DNA of 64,000 bases from the NCBI GenBank assembly GCA_040394475.1, contig JBEBSD010000017.1:23958-87957 (forward strand), read 5' to 3'. Shown here piece after piece: positions 34,120 to 43,688 of this stretch (within the stretch, counting starts at the first letter, position 1; every line of letters begins with the position of its first letter). Below the pieces are notes generated by a model that saw only the letters and a program-made list of their open reading frames with translations, ran no database searches and had not been told where the DNA came from. Made by a program: the position numbers and the translations under genes. Source of the stretch: JBEBSD01 sp040394475 (GTDB taxonomy: Bacteria; Bacteroidota; Bacteroidia; Cytophagales; Spirosomataceae).

Positions 34120-34167
34120 CCGGTAACCCTCGGAGGATAGGGCGAACGGACGGTACCTGATATTCAA

Positions 34168-36105
34168 ATGGTGATTATTACTGTTTCCAAAAAGCTGGTT
34201 ATTATCTTGCTGTGCCTGTTAGTTTGCATCCTTTGCAAACCGGTCCCGGCGCAGGACAGCATTTCACTGGACCCCGTGCTGGTGAGAGGGTTTGCTCCTT
34301 CCCGGTTTATGGCCGGCCTTGCGGTGCAGCGGATCGACTCCATCCGCATGCGCCAGTATGCATTCCGGTCCCTGGAAGAAATTCTTTCGGCCGCGACCCC
34401 GCTTGCCTTTCGCAGTTACGGCAGCGGACAATTGTCCACCATTGCCTTCCGGGGAACCGCTGCCAGCCATACCGCAGTGCTCTGGAACGGCGTAAACATC
34501 AACTTGCCCACACTGGGACAAAGCGATTTCTCCACCCTGCCGGTGGCGGCCTTCGACGCGCTATCGGTACAGTATGGCGCCGGCAGCAGCAGTGTCGGAA
34601 CGGATGCCATCGGAGGCAGTATCCTGTTGGGCAGTACCCCAGCCGCAAAACCCGGGGCTTCTTTTCTGCTGGGCTGGGAAGAAGGGAGTTTTAACAACCG
34701 CCAGATGCGGCTGGGCAGCACCTATGCCGCTCAACTCTCAAAAAAATGGTTTTTCTCGGGAAAGACACTTGTTTACAACCATCGCTTTCATAACGACTTC
34801 CCGCACGCCCGGCACAAAGGCAGACCGCTCGAATTTTCCAACACCTTTCAGAAAGGCCTTGTCCAGGACCTCGTTTTCAACGGACCCCACAAACAGCAAC
34901 TTGCTGCGCACGTGTGGCTCACGGATCATGCTTTGACCCTCTCGCCCGGCCAACTCTCCGCCCGCGAGTTAACGGCGACCCGGTCGTACCGCACCCTTCT
35001 CCAGTATACCCTGGATTCCTGGAAAATCCGTACTTCCTGGATAAGGGATATTATCGACTACGGCAAAGGAGACCTGCTGTCGCTGGACCATTCGGTCACG
35101 GACCGGTATGCGTTACGACTGGAGAAGGAATACCGGCAACCACTGGGCAACACCCTGCTGAATGTGCTGGCAGGTGGAGAATTCACTCACTTTCAGGCAA
35201 AAGTACCCGGCTATGTCCCCGCCGGTGTTTCGGAGAACCGGGCAGACTTGTTCCTGCTTTCCCGGTGGCGTTATTCTTCCCGCGGCCTCTTGTCCTTCAA
35301 CATGCGTCAGGCATTTATTACCGGGTATAATCCCCCCTTCACCCCCTCCCTGGGCGCGGAGTACCGGTTACTTCAAACGCTGTCGCATCAGCTTACCATC
35401 AAGGGTTCCCTCGCCAAAAGCTACCGTGTCCCGACCCTCAACGAACGGTACTGGAAGGATCTCGGCAATCCCGCCATACGCCCCGAAAAAAGCATTGCCA
35501 AGGAACTCGGCTTACACCAGACGCTTGTCCTTGCGAAGTCGCTCACGCTCCGCAATCACCTCACCCTCTATCACAATAAAATAAGTGATTGGATTTACTG
35601 GAATCCGGCCCGGAATTATGCCGCCGAAAACCTCCAGCATGTAACCGCCAAAGGCATTGAGCTGACCAACCACTGGCAATACGGTTATTCCGGCTGGAAG
35701 GCAGGTCTTGAGCAGACACTGGGAATAAACCGCAGCTACCAAACGCGTGCTTACGATCACTACAGCCAGGATATTTTAGGAAAACAGTTACGGTTTATGC
35801 CCGTATTTACCGGCAACTGGCAAGCCTGGTTCCAATACCGTCGGACCCGGCTTACCGGGCAGGTCCATCGGGAATCCGTCCGCTATACAACTTTTGACCA
35901 TTCCCAGGCCCTTCCGGCGAGCACCCTCATTCATCTGCTGCTTGAACAGACATTCCGCCTGGGTACTGTTACCGGCACCCTGCAGGGCAGGGTTGTCAAC
36001 CTGACCGACCAACTCTACCTGAACGTAAAATCAAACGCCATGCCTGGCCGGCACTATTCCCTGAGCCTGCTTTTCAATTACAGTATACTATCTCCAAACA
36101 ATTAA
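34168..36105 (+). CDS. btuB: BtuB-like TonB-dependent vitamin B12 receptor
   Basis: 645 residues with a signal peptide ending at VPAQD. The plug domain (about 40-160) includes RSLEEILSAATPLAFRSYG and GQLSTIAFRGTAASHTAVLWNG; the rest is a 22-strand barrel ending in LSLLFNYSILSPNN. The role follows from the cobalamin riboswitch directly upstream and the BtuG-like gene 11 bases downstream. It should import B12 across the outer membrane using the TonB system. An iron or other cofactor substrate would not explain the riboswitch. Confidence 0.9.
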   Translation: MVIITVSKKLVIILLCLLVCILCKPVPAQDSISLDPVLVRGFAPSRFMAGLAVQRIDSIRMRQYAFRSLEEILSAATPLAFRSYGSGQLSTIAFRGTAASHTAVLWNGVNINLPTLGQSDFSTLPVAAFDALSVQYGAGSSSVGTDAIGGSILLGSTPAAKPGASFLLGWEEGSFNNRQMRLGSTYAAQLSKKWFFSGKTLVYNHRFHNDFPHARHKGRPLEFSNTFQKGLVQDLVFNGPHKQQLAAHVWLTDHALTLSPGQLSARELTATRSYRTLLQYTLDSWKIRTSWIRDIIDYGKGDLLSLDHSVTDRYALRLEKEYRQPLGNTLLNVLAGGEFTHFQAKVPGYVPAGVSENRADLFLLSRWRYSSRGLLSFNMRQAFITGYNPPFTPSLGAEYRLLQTLSHQLTIKGSLAKSYRVPTLNERYWKDLGNPAIRPEKSIAKELGLHQTLVLAKSLTLRNHLTLYHNKISDWIYWNPARNYAAENLQHVTAKGIELTNHWQYGYSGWKAGLEQTLGINRSYQTRAYDHYSQDILGKQLRFMPVFTGNWQAWFQYRRTRLTGQVHRESVRYTTFDHSQALPASTLIHLLLEQTFRLGTVTGTLQGRVVNLTDQLYLNVKSNAMPGRHYSLSLLFNYSILSPNN

Positions 36106-36116
36106 ATTAAACAAAA

Positions 36117-37214
36117 ATGCAACATTCATTCAATCGCTTTTTCCTCGCAGGCACCCTTTCACTGGCTTTTGCGGCCTGTAAAGATCATAAAGAAGAACCC
36201 AACCCTACGGGTGACTATACAACGGGCGTTATGATCGTAAACGGTGGTAATTTCTTACAGAACAACGGTACGATCTCTTTTTTAAAGAGAGATGCAAAGG
36301 AAGCAGCCTTAAATATATACAACCAGGTCAATGGCAATGCATCCCTGCCGCCGGTTGACGGCCGTATCGAAGGCTATGCCGAAACAGGTGAAATCGGGAT
36401 TGTGCTATTTGACCATAGTACAGAAGGGCAGGACAAAGCCGTCCTGGTAAATGCATCCAGCTTCAACCGGATTACAGAAATCGGCGCACCGCATATTGAA
36501 AACCCCAGGGATGTACTGGCGGTAACGACCACAAAGGCCTATATCTCCAACTGGGATGAAGTGAGCGCCGTTCATAAAGACGGCTTCATCACGGTGATCA
36601 ATACTTCCAACGGGACAGTTGCCGACAAAATTGTGGTCGGTCCCGGCCCGGAGAAACTGCTGTTTCATCAGAATAAAGTTTACGTCGGCCGGTACCTCTG
36701 GGCGGGCAACAACGAGCTGACCATTCTTAATGCCGCAACGGATCAGGTAGAAACGAGCCTTCCTTTTGGCGCTCCCCCTACCCCGGTCGGAATCGATGCC
36801 AACGGAAAATTATGGGTAAGCGCCGCTAACCGCTTTTACCGTATCAATACGGCCACCAACACCATCGAAGCCACGCTCGAGGCGGGCGACGACCCTTTCA
36901 AAATGATCAATACAGCCACTTTAGATGCTGAAGGACAGCATCTTTACTTTGCGCTGACTTACTTCGATGACAACTATATGGAACACGGCAGCACCTATCG
37001 TTTCGCCATTAGTGCCGAAGCGATCGATACCACGACCCCCTTATTCAACCGCTTATTTTCAGGGCTGTCGGCTGACCCCCAGAGTAAGCTGCTTTATGCC
37101 GGGACAACCCCGTCGTTTGCCCAGCAGGGGTATGTCTTACGGATCCAGCCCGACGGAACCGTCCAGGATTCCGTAAAGGTGGAAATATCCCCGGAAGTGT
37201 TTTATTTCAAGTAA
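36117..37214 (+). CDS. BtuG-like surface beta-propeller lipoprotein (DUF5074/YncE type)
   Basis: 365 residues. Lipoprotein leader with lipobox FAAC (Cys20). The rest is a YncE-like seven-bladed propeller (repeats such as GVMIVNGGNFLQNNGTISFL, AYISNWD, DGFITVINTSNGTVADKI, GPGPEKLLFHQNKVYVGRY, KLWVSAANRFYRINTATN). In gut Bacteroides the propeller lipoprotein BtuG caps BtuB and captures B12 with very high affinity. The same gene order after a B12 riboswitch makes that the best reading here; the identity of the binding residues was not checked. Confidence 0.75.
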   Translation: MQHSFNRFFLAGTLSLAFAACKDHKEEPNPTGDYTTGVMIVNGGNFLQNNGTISFLKRDAKEAALNIYNQVNGNASLPPVDGRIEGYAETGEIGIVLFDHSTEGQDKAVLVNASSFNRITEIGAPHIENPRDVLAVTTTKAYISNWDEVSAVHKDGFITVINTSNGTVADKIVVGPGPEKLLFHQNKVYVGRYLWAGNNELTILNAATDQVETSLPFGAPPTPVGIDANGKLWVSAANRFYRINTATNTIEATLEAGDDPFKMINTATLDAEGQHLYFALTYFDDNYMEHGSTYRFAISAEAIDTTTPLFNRLFSGLSADPQSKLLYAGTTPSFAQQGYVLRIQPDGTVQDSVKVEISPEVFYFK

Positions 37215-37263
37215 ACGTGGTTCGACCGCAGGCTCACCATGACCGGCCCCTATCCGTCATCCT

Positions 37264-37510
37264 GTCGAAGGCAGGAACTGTACCACGAACCCCAGGCTTC
37301 GACGGGTTCCTGAGCGGAGTCGAAGGACAGCCACCGGGAAATATACGATGCCTAAGCACCCCAAAACGATGCCTGAGCTCCGTCGAAGGCAGGAACTGTA
37401 CCACGAACCCTAGGCTTCGACGGGCTCAGCCACCGGGAAAACCGGTTCCTGAGCGGAGTCGAAGGACTGCCACCGGGGAAATCTTTGATGCCTGTCGAAG
37501 GACGCACTTG
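37264..37510. repeat. Cluster of GGTTCCTGAGCGGAGTCGAAGG-type dispersed repeats
   Basis: Related segments at 37264-37345, 37382-37438 and 37443-37482 share TCGAAGGCAGGAACTG, GGCTTCGACGGG, TGAGCGGAGTCGAAGGA and CAGCCACCGGGAAA. The cluster fills the gap between the BtuG-like gene and thiL, both ends of which converge. Sequences of this type are commonly scattered between genes; frames across it are not genes. Confidence 0.85.
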
Positions 37511-37551
37511 ACAGTAGTTCGACCGGCTCACCATGGCGGTTTGACTGGATC

Positions 37552-38598
37552 TCAGGATCGTTGGTCTCCTTCAAAATGGTTCCAGCCCTGGGCCTGCATC
37601 GGGAGCTGGCTTCCACTTTTGGTCCGCAGCAATACCTGGCCGGCATCGGCTGTCATGAACCCGATAAAACTGATTTTAGGATTTTTTTTCAGCTTTTCAT
37701 AGTCAGCCTGCCGGATAGTAAACAACAGTTCATAATCCTCACCTCCGTTGGCGGCTGCGGTCAACGGGCTGATGTTCAACTGGCTGGCAATAAAGACCAT
37801 TTGTTCATCCAACGGCAGGTTCTCCTCAAATACAACCGCCCCTACTCCCGACTGAGAGCAGATATGGTGCAGCTCTGAAGCCAGTCCGTCCGAGACATCG
37901 ATCATCGCGGTAGGGACCACTCCGGCCTCTTCCAGTTCAAACACCACATCCATACGGGCTTCCGGTTTCAGCTGGCGCTGCAATACATATTCCTTGCCTT
38001 CGAACGCCGGCTGCATGGTACGGTCGGCCAGGAACACCTGCTTTTCCTGTTCCAGAATCTGAAGGCCCATGTAGGCACTTCCCAGATCGCCCGTCACACA
38101 AAGCACATCATTGGCCCTGGCCGTATTGCGGTAAACAATGTGATCCTTTTTTACCTTCCCGAATACGCTCACAGAGATGACCAGCCCTCCGCGGGATGAG
38201 GTCGTGTCGCCTCCCACCAGGTCTACTTTATAATCTTCACAGGCTGTTTGAATGCCGCTGTATAATTCATCCACCGCTTCGACGGAAAACCGGTTGCTGA
38301 GTGCGATGCTCACCGTAACCTGCTGCGGAATTCCGTTCATCGCGGCGATATCCGATACATTCACAGCTACTGCCTTATATCCCAGGTGTTTGAGCGGATG
38401 AAAGGTCAGATCAAAATGGATCCCCTCCAGCAGCATATCCGTTGAAAGCAAGCCATACTCCTCTCCCAGATCTATCACCGCCGCATCATCGCCTATGCCC
38501 TTCACGGTGGCGGGAAGCACCGGTGTAAACCGGGAAGCCAGCCGGTTGATTAATCCAAATTCTCCCAATTGGGCTATTTCTGTTCGTTGTTCCGTCAT
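37552..38598 (-). CDS. thiL: Thiamine-monophosphate kinase
   Basis: 348 residues from ATG 38598 (TTG 17 codons earlier is unlikely). PurM-like fold: GIGDDAAVID, LSTDMLLEGIHFDL, KAVAVNVSDIAAMNGIP, LVGGDTTSS, CVTGDLGSAYMGL and MIDVSDGLASELHHI, the metal and ATP-binding aspartates of ThiL. It phosphorylates thiamine monophosphate to the active diphosphate in the cytosol. No other thi genes are near. It converges with the BtuB/BtuG unit through a repeat cluster. Confidence 0.95.
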   Translation of the reverse strand: MTEQRTEIAQLGEFGLINRLASRFTPVLPATVKGIGDDAAVIDLGEEYGLLSTDMLLEGIHFDLTFHPLKHLGYKAVAVNVSDIAAMNGIPQQVTVSIALSNRFSVEAVDELYSGIQTACEDYKVDLVGGDTTSSRGGLVISVSVFGKVKKDHIVYRNTARANDVLCVTGDLGSAYMGLQILEQEKQVFLADRTMQPAFEGKEYVLQRQLKPEARMDVVFELEEAGVVPTAMIDVSDGLASELHHICSQSGVGAVVFEENLPLDEQMVFIASQLNISPLTAAANGGEDYELLFTIRQADYEKLKKNPKISFIGFMTADAGQVLLRTKSGSQLPMQAQGWNHFEGDQRS

Positions 38599-38890
38599 GT
38601 GCTGTATCTTGTAGTAGTCACTTTTCCTGCCTGCAGCAATTTTTGCCAAAGTTACCGAATTTTACGCCCGCTTCGGTTGCCGCACCTAAAAAGTCATCGC
38701 GCCCTGCACTACCGGCAAAACACGGAATTTAAGGAAACGGGCCCGCCATGAATCATCATCGGAAAGCGCTGCGCAAGTACTCCGACGGTATCATCCGGTC
38801 GCGAACGGGTCGCCGCGGGCAGCAGTCCGTTCGTTAGGGGTTTGAAACCGAAAACGACGTCGTATACCTACAACCATAATAGTCACTGCG

Positions 38891-40390
38891 ATGAGCTTAC
38901 CCCAACTTTCTCCTTCTTTACTATCCGAGCAAACCACGTTGCTTCCTGAATATGATGCAATCCGTAAACTACCAGAAAAAGTTGTACAGTTTGGTACGGG
39001 TGTCCTACTCAGGGGCTTGCCCGATTATTTTATAGACAAAGCCAACCGCAACGGTTTGTTTAACGGGCGCGTGCTGGTGGTCAAATCGACCGGCAACGGA
39101 AAAGTGGATGCCTTTTCTGAACAAGACAACCTTTATACCCATTGTATCCGCGGCATCGAGGACGGCCGGCAGGTAGATGAAACCCTTATCAATTCGGCGA
39201 TAAGCCGGACGCTTTCCGCCGCGACCGACTGGGAAACCATTCTGAAAAGTGCTGAAAGTGAGGACATCCGGATCGTCATTTCCAATACGACCGAAGTGGG
39301 GATCCAGCTTACCGAAGACGATCTTTACGCGACGCCGCCGGCTTCTTTCCCCGGCAAGCTGACAGCCTACTTACTGCGCCGTTTCCAGGCTTTCGGAAAT
39401 TCCCCTGAGCACGGACTGGTCATTATCCCCACCGAACTGTTACCTGATAATGGTCAGAAACTAAAGGATATCGTCATTGAACAGGCACGTCGCCACCATT
39501 TGGGCGCCAACTTCATTGACTGGATCAGTACCCATAACCGCTTTTGCAGCTCGCTCGTAGACAGGATTGTTCCCGGACGTCCGGCGCCGGAGGTCGTCGA
39601 GTCCATCACCGCCGAAGGCGGTTACCGCGACGACCTGCTGATCATGTCGGAAGTATACCGCTTATGGGCCATTGAAGGCGACGAAAAAATCAAATCGGTC
39701 CTTTCATTTGCGGAAGCCGATAACGGGGTAATCATTGCTCCGGACATTGACCGCTACCGGGAACTGAAACTCCGTTTACTGAACGGCACCCATACCTTGT
39801 GCGTAGGGTTATGCTACCTGTACGGGAAAGACACCGTGCGGGAAAGCATGGAAACGGAGGTACTGGAACAATTTATTGCCGGGTTGATGCTGTCGGAACT
39901 TGGCCCTGCCATTCCTTATGCCGTAGACCGTTCGGTTTACGAACCGTTTGGCAACCAGGTACTGGACCGTTTCCGGAATCCTGCTATCCGTCACCAGCTG
40001 ATCGATATTACCGTGCAGTATACCGCAAAAATGAGAATGCGGAACATCCCCACGCTCTTGCAGCACTATCAGAATACCCGCTCCGTTCCAACCCGGTTTG
40101 CACAGGGCTTTGCCGCTTTCCTGGCCTTTATGAAGGTGACCGAACACAAAGACGGCGTGTATTACGGCTCCCGCAACGGCGTCGCCTACCCGATCCGCTG
40201 CGACGCTGCACCGTATTTCTATGAAAAATGGGAGCAGTATGCCGGACAACCGGAAGCATTGACCGAAGCTGTTCTGGGCGATACAACGCTATGGGGAACC
40301 GACCTGACCGCCTTACCCGGCTTTGCGGCACAGGTAAAAGCGGATCTGACGACCCTTTTAGAGAAAGGTGCGCAGGCGCTGTTGCAATAG
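38891..40390 (+). CDS. uxaB: Tagaturonate reductase (altronate oxidoreductase)
   Basis: 499 residues of the mannitol dehydrogenase family. N-terminal Rossmann part (about 30-260) with VVQFGTGVLLRGLPDYFIDKA split across the nucleotide loop and VIISNTTEVG-like NTTEVG; C-terminal part with ELKLRLLNGTHTLCVG, the catalytic Lys region. UxaB reduces tagaturonate to altronate with NADH in galacturonate breakdown. Its neighbours are thiL and the pentose phosphate operon, not other hexuronate genes, so it is an orphan of that pathway in this window. Confidence 0.9.
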   Translation: MSLPQLSPSLLSEQTTLLPEYDAIRKLPEKVVQFGTGVLLRGLPDYFIDKANRNGLFNGRVLVVKSTGNGKVDAFSEQDNLYTHCIRGIEDGRQVDETLINSAISRTLSAATDWETILKSAESEDIRIVISNTTEVGIQLTEDDLYATPPASFPGKLTAYLLRRFQAFGNSPEHGLVIIPTELLPDNGQKLKDIVIEQARRHHLGANFIDWISTHNRFCSSLVDRIVPGRPAPEVVESITAEGGYRDDLLIMSEVYRLWAIEGDEKIKSVLSFAEADNGVIIAPDIDRYRELKLRLLNGTHTLCVGLCYLYGKDTVRESMETEVLEQFIAGLMLSELGPAIPYAVDRSVYEPFGNQVLDRFRNPAIRHQLIDITVQYTAKMRMRNIPTLLQHYQNTRSVPTRFAQGFAAFLAFMKVTEHKDGVYYGSRNGVAYPIRCDAAPYFYEKWEQYAGQPEALTEAVLGDTTLWGTDLTALPGFAAQVKADLTTLLEKGAQALLQ

Positions 40391-40410
40391 GGCAGTATCA
40401 AGCATGAAAT

Positions 40411-40467
40411 GGCGAACCGTCGCGCGGCGAACCGTCGGGCGGCGAACCGTCGCGCGGCGAACCGTCC
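40411..40467. repeat. 15-bp tandem repeat (3.8 copies)
   Basis: Units GGCGAACCGTCGCGC, GGCGAACCGTCGGGC, GGCGAACCGTCGCGC and a partial GGCGAACCGTCC starting at 40411, 40426, 40441 and 40456. Intergenic, just past uxaB. Confidence 0.92.
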
Positions 40468-40475
40468 TTTATCGG

Positions 40476-40584
40476 GGACTGTGTCTTCACAGTCCACTTA
40501 CAGCTGCCAATAAACCAGGTGGGTCCGGGTGAGGCCGGGCGAGTCCAGGCGGGTTTTTAATATGGTCTGTGGGACACAGACCAT
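40476..40584. repeat. Two related hairpins downstream of uxaB
   Basis: GGACTGTG, loop TCTT, CACAGTCC at 40476-40495, and ATGGTCTGTG, loop GGA, CACAGACCAT at 40562-40584. The two stems are similar in sequence (GGnCTGTG / CACAGnCC) and neither has a T-tract, so they look like members of a small dispersed hairpin family. The rest of the gap to gnd holds no gene. Confidence 0.6.
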
Positions 40585-40749
40585 GGATGAAGACTAACGT
40601 TTCTGATAAAATCGGGGATTTTTCCGACTAAAAACAGGAGTTTCAAGGGGAATGCCGTACAAATCTGTTAGTACCGCCCTTTCAGTGAAAGGAAAGTAAT
40701 CTATTATCCACTAATATTGCATTTTGTAAACAATCATTTGAAAAAGGAT

Positions 40750-42162
40750 ATGGCATTCAACGAATTTGATTTTGGCTTGGTAGGTCTCGGTGTAATGGGG
40801 CGCAACCTGTTACTGAACATGGCCGATCACGGGTTTTCAGTAATTGCATTTAACAGAAGTGCGGAGAAAATAGCAGCGCTGGAAGCTGCGGCTACTCCCG
40901 GTACCGTCGTAAAAGGCGTTACCGACCTGGGTGAAATGCTTTCCAAGTTAAAACGGCCTCGTAAGGTAATGCTGCTGGTTCCTGCCGGTGCACCGGTTGA
41001 CGAGGTTATCGAATTGTTACTGCCGCATCTGGACCAGGAAGACGTAATCATTGACGGGGGAAACTCCCACTTTACAGATACCTTGCGCCGGGTACAATAC
41101 CTGACCGAAAAAGGGATCAATTTCATAGGAGTCGGCGTGTCCGGCGGGGAACAGGGCGCGCGTACAGGACCCAGTCTGATGCCTGGCGGTTCTGAAAAAG
41201 CCTATACAATTGTAAAACCACTGTTGGAAGCGATTGCCGCGAAAGTACACGGCGAAGCCTGTGTCGACTATCTCGGGAAAGAAGGCGCCGGTCATTACGT
41301 AAAAATGGTACATAACGGAATTGAATACGGGATCATGCAGCTGATCAGCGAGGCCTATAGCCTCCTGAAAGCAGCCGGCCTGGATAACGACGAATTGCAT
41401 ACGGTCTTTAAAAAGTGGAACGAGGGTGACCTGCAATCGTTCCTGGTGGAAATAACCCGCGATATCTTCCTGCAGCAGGACGACCAGAGTGACAACCGCC
41501 TGGTGGATGTCATCTCCGATAAGGCCGGCTCCAAGGGAACAGGTAAGTGGACCTCCCAGGACGCCATGAACCTGCCCGTTGCCATTCCGACCATCGATGC
41601 AGCAGTTGCCTCCCGGACGCTTTCAGGGTACAAAGACGAACGCGTGGCCGCTTCTGAGGTATACCCGCGTGCCGCCGCGGCCCTGGACGTTTCGAAAGTA
41701 GCCTTTGTAGAAGAAGTGCATGATGCCCTGTTGTTTGCTACTATTATCAGCTATGCGCAAGGCTTAGCCATGTTGTTCCAGGCCTCTACTGAATTATCGA
41801 TGGATATCCCGCTGACAAAAGTGGTACGTGTTTGGAGAGGAGGCTGTATTATCCGCTCCTCCTTACTGGAAGTATTCACGGAAGCCTATACGGAAACTCC
41901 TGCACTGCCGAACATTCTGCTGAATGGGAAAATTGCGGAACTCGTCCTGAAAACGGCTCCCAATACCCGGAAACTGTTAGCCACCGCGATACAGGCAGGG
42001 ATACCGGCGCTCGCCTTTTCCTCCACAATAGGCTACTTTGACGCCTATCGTACGGCAAGTCTGCCTACCAACCTGATCCAGGCGCAACGTGATTATTTTG
42101 GTGCGCATACCTATCAGCGTATCGACATTCCCGGAACGTTTCACACGGAATGGAACCACTGA
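40750..42162 (+). CDS. gndA: 6-phosphogluconate dehydrogenase (decarboxylating)
   Basis: 470 residues from ATG 40750 (frame opens at TTG 11 codons earlier). NADP-binding GLVGLGVMGRNLL, substrate-site IDGGNSHF, IGVGVSGGEQGARTGPSLMPGG (split), and KMVHNGIEYGIMQLISEAY are the family's catalytic blocks, including the Lys of GHYVKMVHNG. It converts 6-phosphogluconate to ribulose-5-phosphate with NADPH production. First gene of the gnd-zwf-pgl operon. Confidence 0.97.
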   Translation: MAFNEFDFGLVGLGVMGRNLLLNMADHGFSVIAFNRSAEKIAALEAAATPGTVVKGVTDLGEMLSKLKRPRKVMLLVPAGAPVDEVIELLLPHLDQEDVIIDGGNSHFTDTLRRVQYLTEKGINFIGVGVSGGEQGARTGPSLMPGGSEKAYTIVKPLLEAIAAKVHGEACVDYLGKEGAGHYVKMVHNGIEYGIMQLISEAYSLLKAAGLDNDELHTVFKKWNEGDLQSFLVEITRDIFLQQDDQSDNRLVDVISDKAGSKGTGKWTSQDAMNLPVAIPTIDAAVASRTLSGYKDERVAASEVYPRAAAALDVSKVAFVEEVHDALLFATIISYAQGLAMLFQASTELSMDIPLTKVVRVWRGGCIIRSSLLEVFTEAYTETPALPNILLNGKIAELVLKTAPNTRKLLATAIQAGIPALAFSSTIGYFDAYRTASLPTNLIQAQRDYFGAHTYQRIDIPGTFHTEWNH

Positions 42163-42173
42163 AAAACGACAAC

Positions 42174-43688
42174 ATGCAATCAGATAAGCATCCACCCGCT
42201 TCCATCCTCTTTATTTTTGGTGGAAGCGGGGACCTGAACCATAGAAAATTAACCCCTGCCCTCTATAACCTTTTTCTGGACGGATGGATGCCCGACCAAT
42301 TTGCCATAGCCGGAATCGGCCGGAGCCAGTACGATCACGCCGGTTACAGAGAGCACCTTTTAAACGGGATCACCTCTTTTTCGCGAAGAAAAGGAAAGCA
42401 GAACGGACGTTGGGACGATTTTAGCCAGCATGTCTTCTACCTGCAAATGGACGGCGACAACGCTGCCTCGTATGCGCAGATTTCCGACCTGGTGGCTGAA
42501 AAGGAAAAAGAATGGGGAGTTCACCCCAATGTTATTTTCTACCTTGCCGTAGCGCCCCAGCTGGTGCCGGCCATCGCCCGCAACCTGGGAAATCTGGCTA
42601 TATGCCGGGACCGTATTTCGACGCGTATTGTAGTAGAAAAGCCTTTCGGCCATGACCTCGCCAGCGCCCATGCGCTGAACGACCTGCTGCGGTCGATGTT
42701 TACCGAAGAACAGATTTTCCGTATCGACCATTACCTGGGTAAAGAAACCGTACAGAACATCCTGGCGCTGCGTTTCGCCAATGCACTCTTCGAGCCCTTG
42801 TGGAACCGGAACTATATTGACCATATCCAGATTACCGCTTCTGAAAGTGTGGGACTGGAAGGAAGAGGCGGGTATTTCGAGCAATCCGGAGCCCTTCGCG
42901 ACATGGTGCAGAATCACATTTTGCAGATCCTGTGCATGATTGCCATGGAAGCACCGGTTTCGTTCGATGCAAACGAGATCCGTAATAAAAAAGTGGATGT
43001 ACTGAATGCTATCCGCCGGATCAACAAGGACGAAGTCAGCAAGATTGCGGTCAGGGGGCAATATGGCAGCGGTGAGAAAAACGGCAAACCGGTAACGGGT
43101 TACCGGGAGGAGAAAGGAGTAAACCCCGTATCCAAAGTGGAAACTTATGCGGCGGTAAAATTTGCCATCGATAACTGGCGCTGGCAGGGTGTTCCCTTTT
43201 ATGTCAGGACCGGGAAGTACCTCCATGAGAAAGAGACCCATATTATCATTCAGTTCAAGTCGCCGCCGCACAATACATTCCCTACCGAATCGGCCGAAAA
43301 CTGGCGCTCCAACCGGCTGACCATCAGCATCCAGCCTGAAATGGATATCCGGATCGGGTTCCAGGCAAAGCGTCCCGGACAGACCATGAACCTGGATCCG
43401 GTGGAAATGACTTTTGATTACGATGCCGCATCGGGAGACCATGCGCCCGAGGCTTATGAAACCTTGCTGCTGGACGTGATGGAAGGAGATCCTACTCTCT
43501 TTATGCGCGGCGATCAGGTAGAAGCTGCCTGGAAAGTGATCATGCCGATTCTTGAAAACTGGCATGAAACCGACCCGGAGGATTTCCCGAACTATGCCCC
43601 CGATTCCTGGGGACCGGACGCTGCAGATGCCCTTGTAGCCGAGGATGATCACCGGTGGATTAATTTGCCTGTTAAAACGAAAGCATGA
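42174..43688 (+). CDS. zwf: Glucose-6-phosphate 1-dehydrogenase
   Basis: 504 residues from ATG 42174, 11 bases after gnd. An in-frame ATG at 42150 would overlap gnd by 13 bases and is a possible alternative. FGGSGDLNHRKLTPALYNL is the nucleotide-binding motif and RIDHYLGKETVQN the active-site signature with the catalytic His. It oxidises glucose-6-phosphate to the lactone. Its last codons overlap the pgl start (ATGA at 43685). Confidence 0.97.
   Translation: MQSDKHPPASILFIFGGSGDLNHRKLTPALYNLFLDGWMPDQFAIAGIGRSQYDHAGYREHLLNGITSFSRRKGKQNGRWDDFSQHVFYLQMDGDNAASYAQISDLVAEKEKEWGVHPNVIFYLAVAPQLVPAIARNLGNLAICRDRISTRIVVEKPFGHDLASAHALNDLLRSMFTEEQIFRIDHYLGKETVQNILALRFANALFEPLWNRNYIDHIQITASESVGLEGRGGYFEQSGALRDMVQNHILQILCMIAMEAPVSFDANEIRNKKVDVLNAIRRINKDEVSKIAVRGQYGSGEKNGKPVTGYREEKGVNPVSKVETYAAVKFAIDNWRWQGVPFYVRTGKYLHEKETHIIIQFKSPPHNTFPTESAENWRSNRLTISIQPEMDIRIGFQAKRPGQTMNLDPVEMTFDYDAASGDHAPEAYETLLLDVMEGDPTLFMRGDQVEAAWKVIMPILENWHETDPEDFPNYAPDSWGPDAADALVAEDDHRWINLPVKTKA

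Noticed and set aside
37217..37702. Plus-strand frame over the repeat cluster
   Set aside because: Made of dispersed TCGAAGG repeats and antisense to the thiL end.
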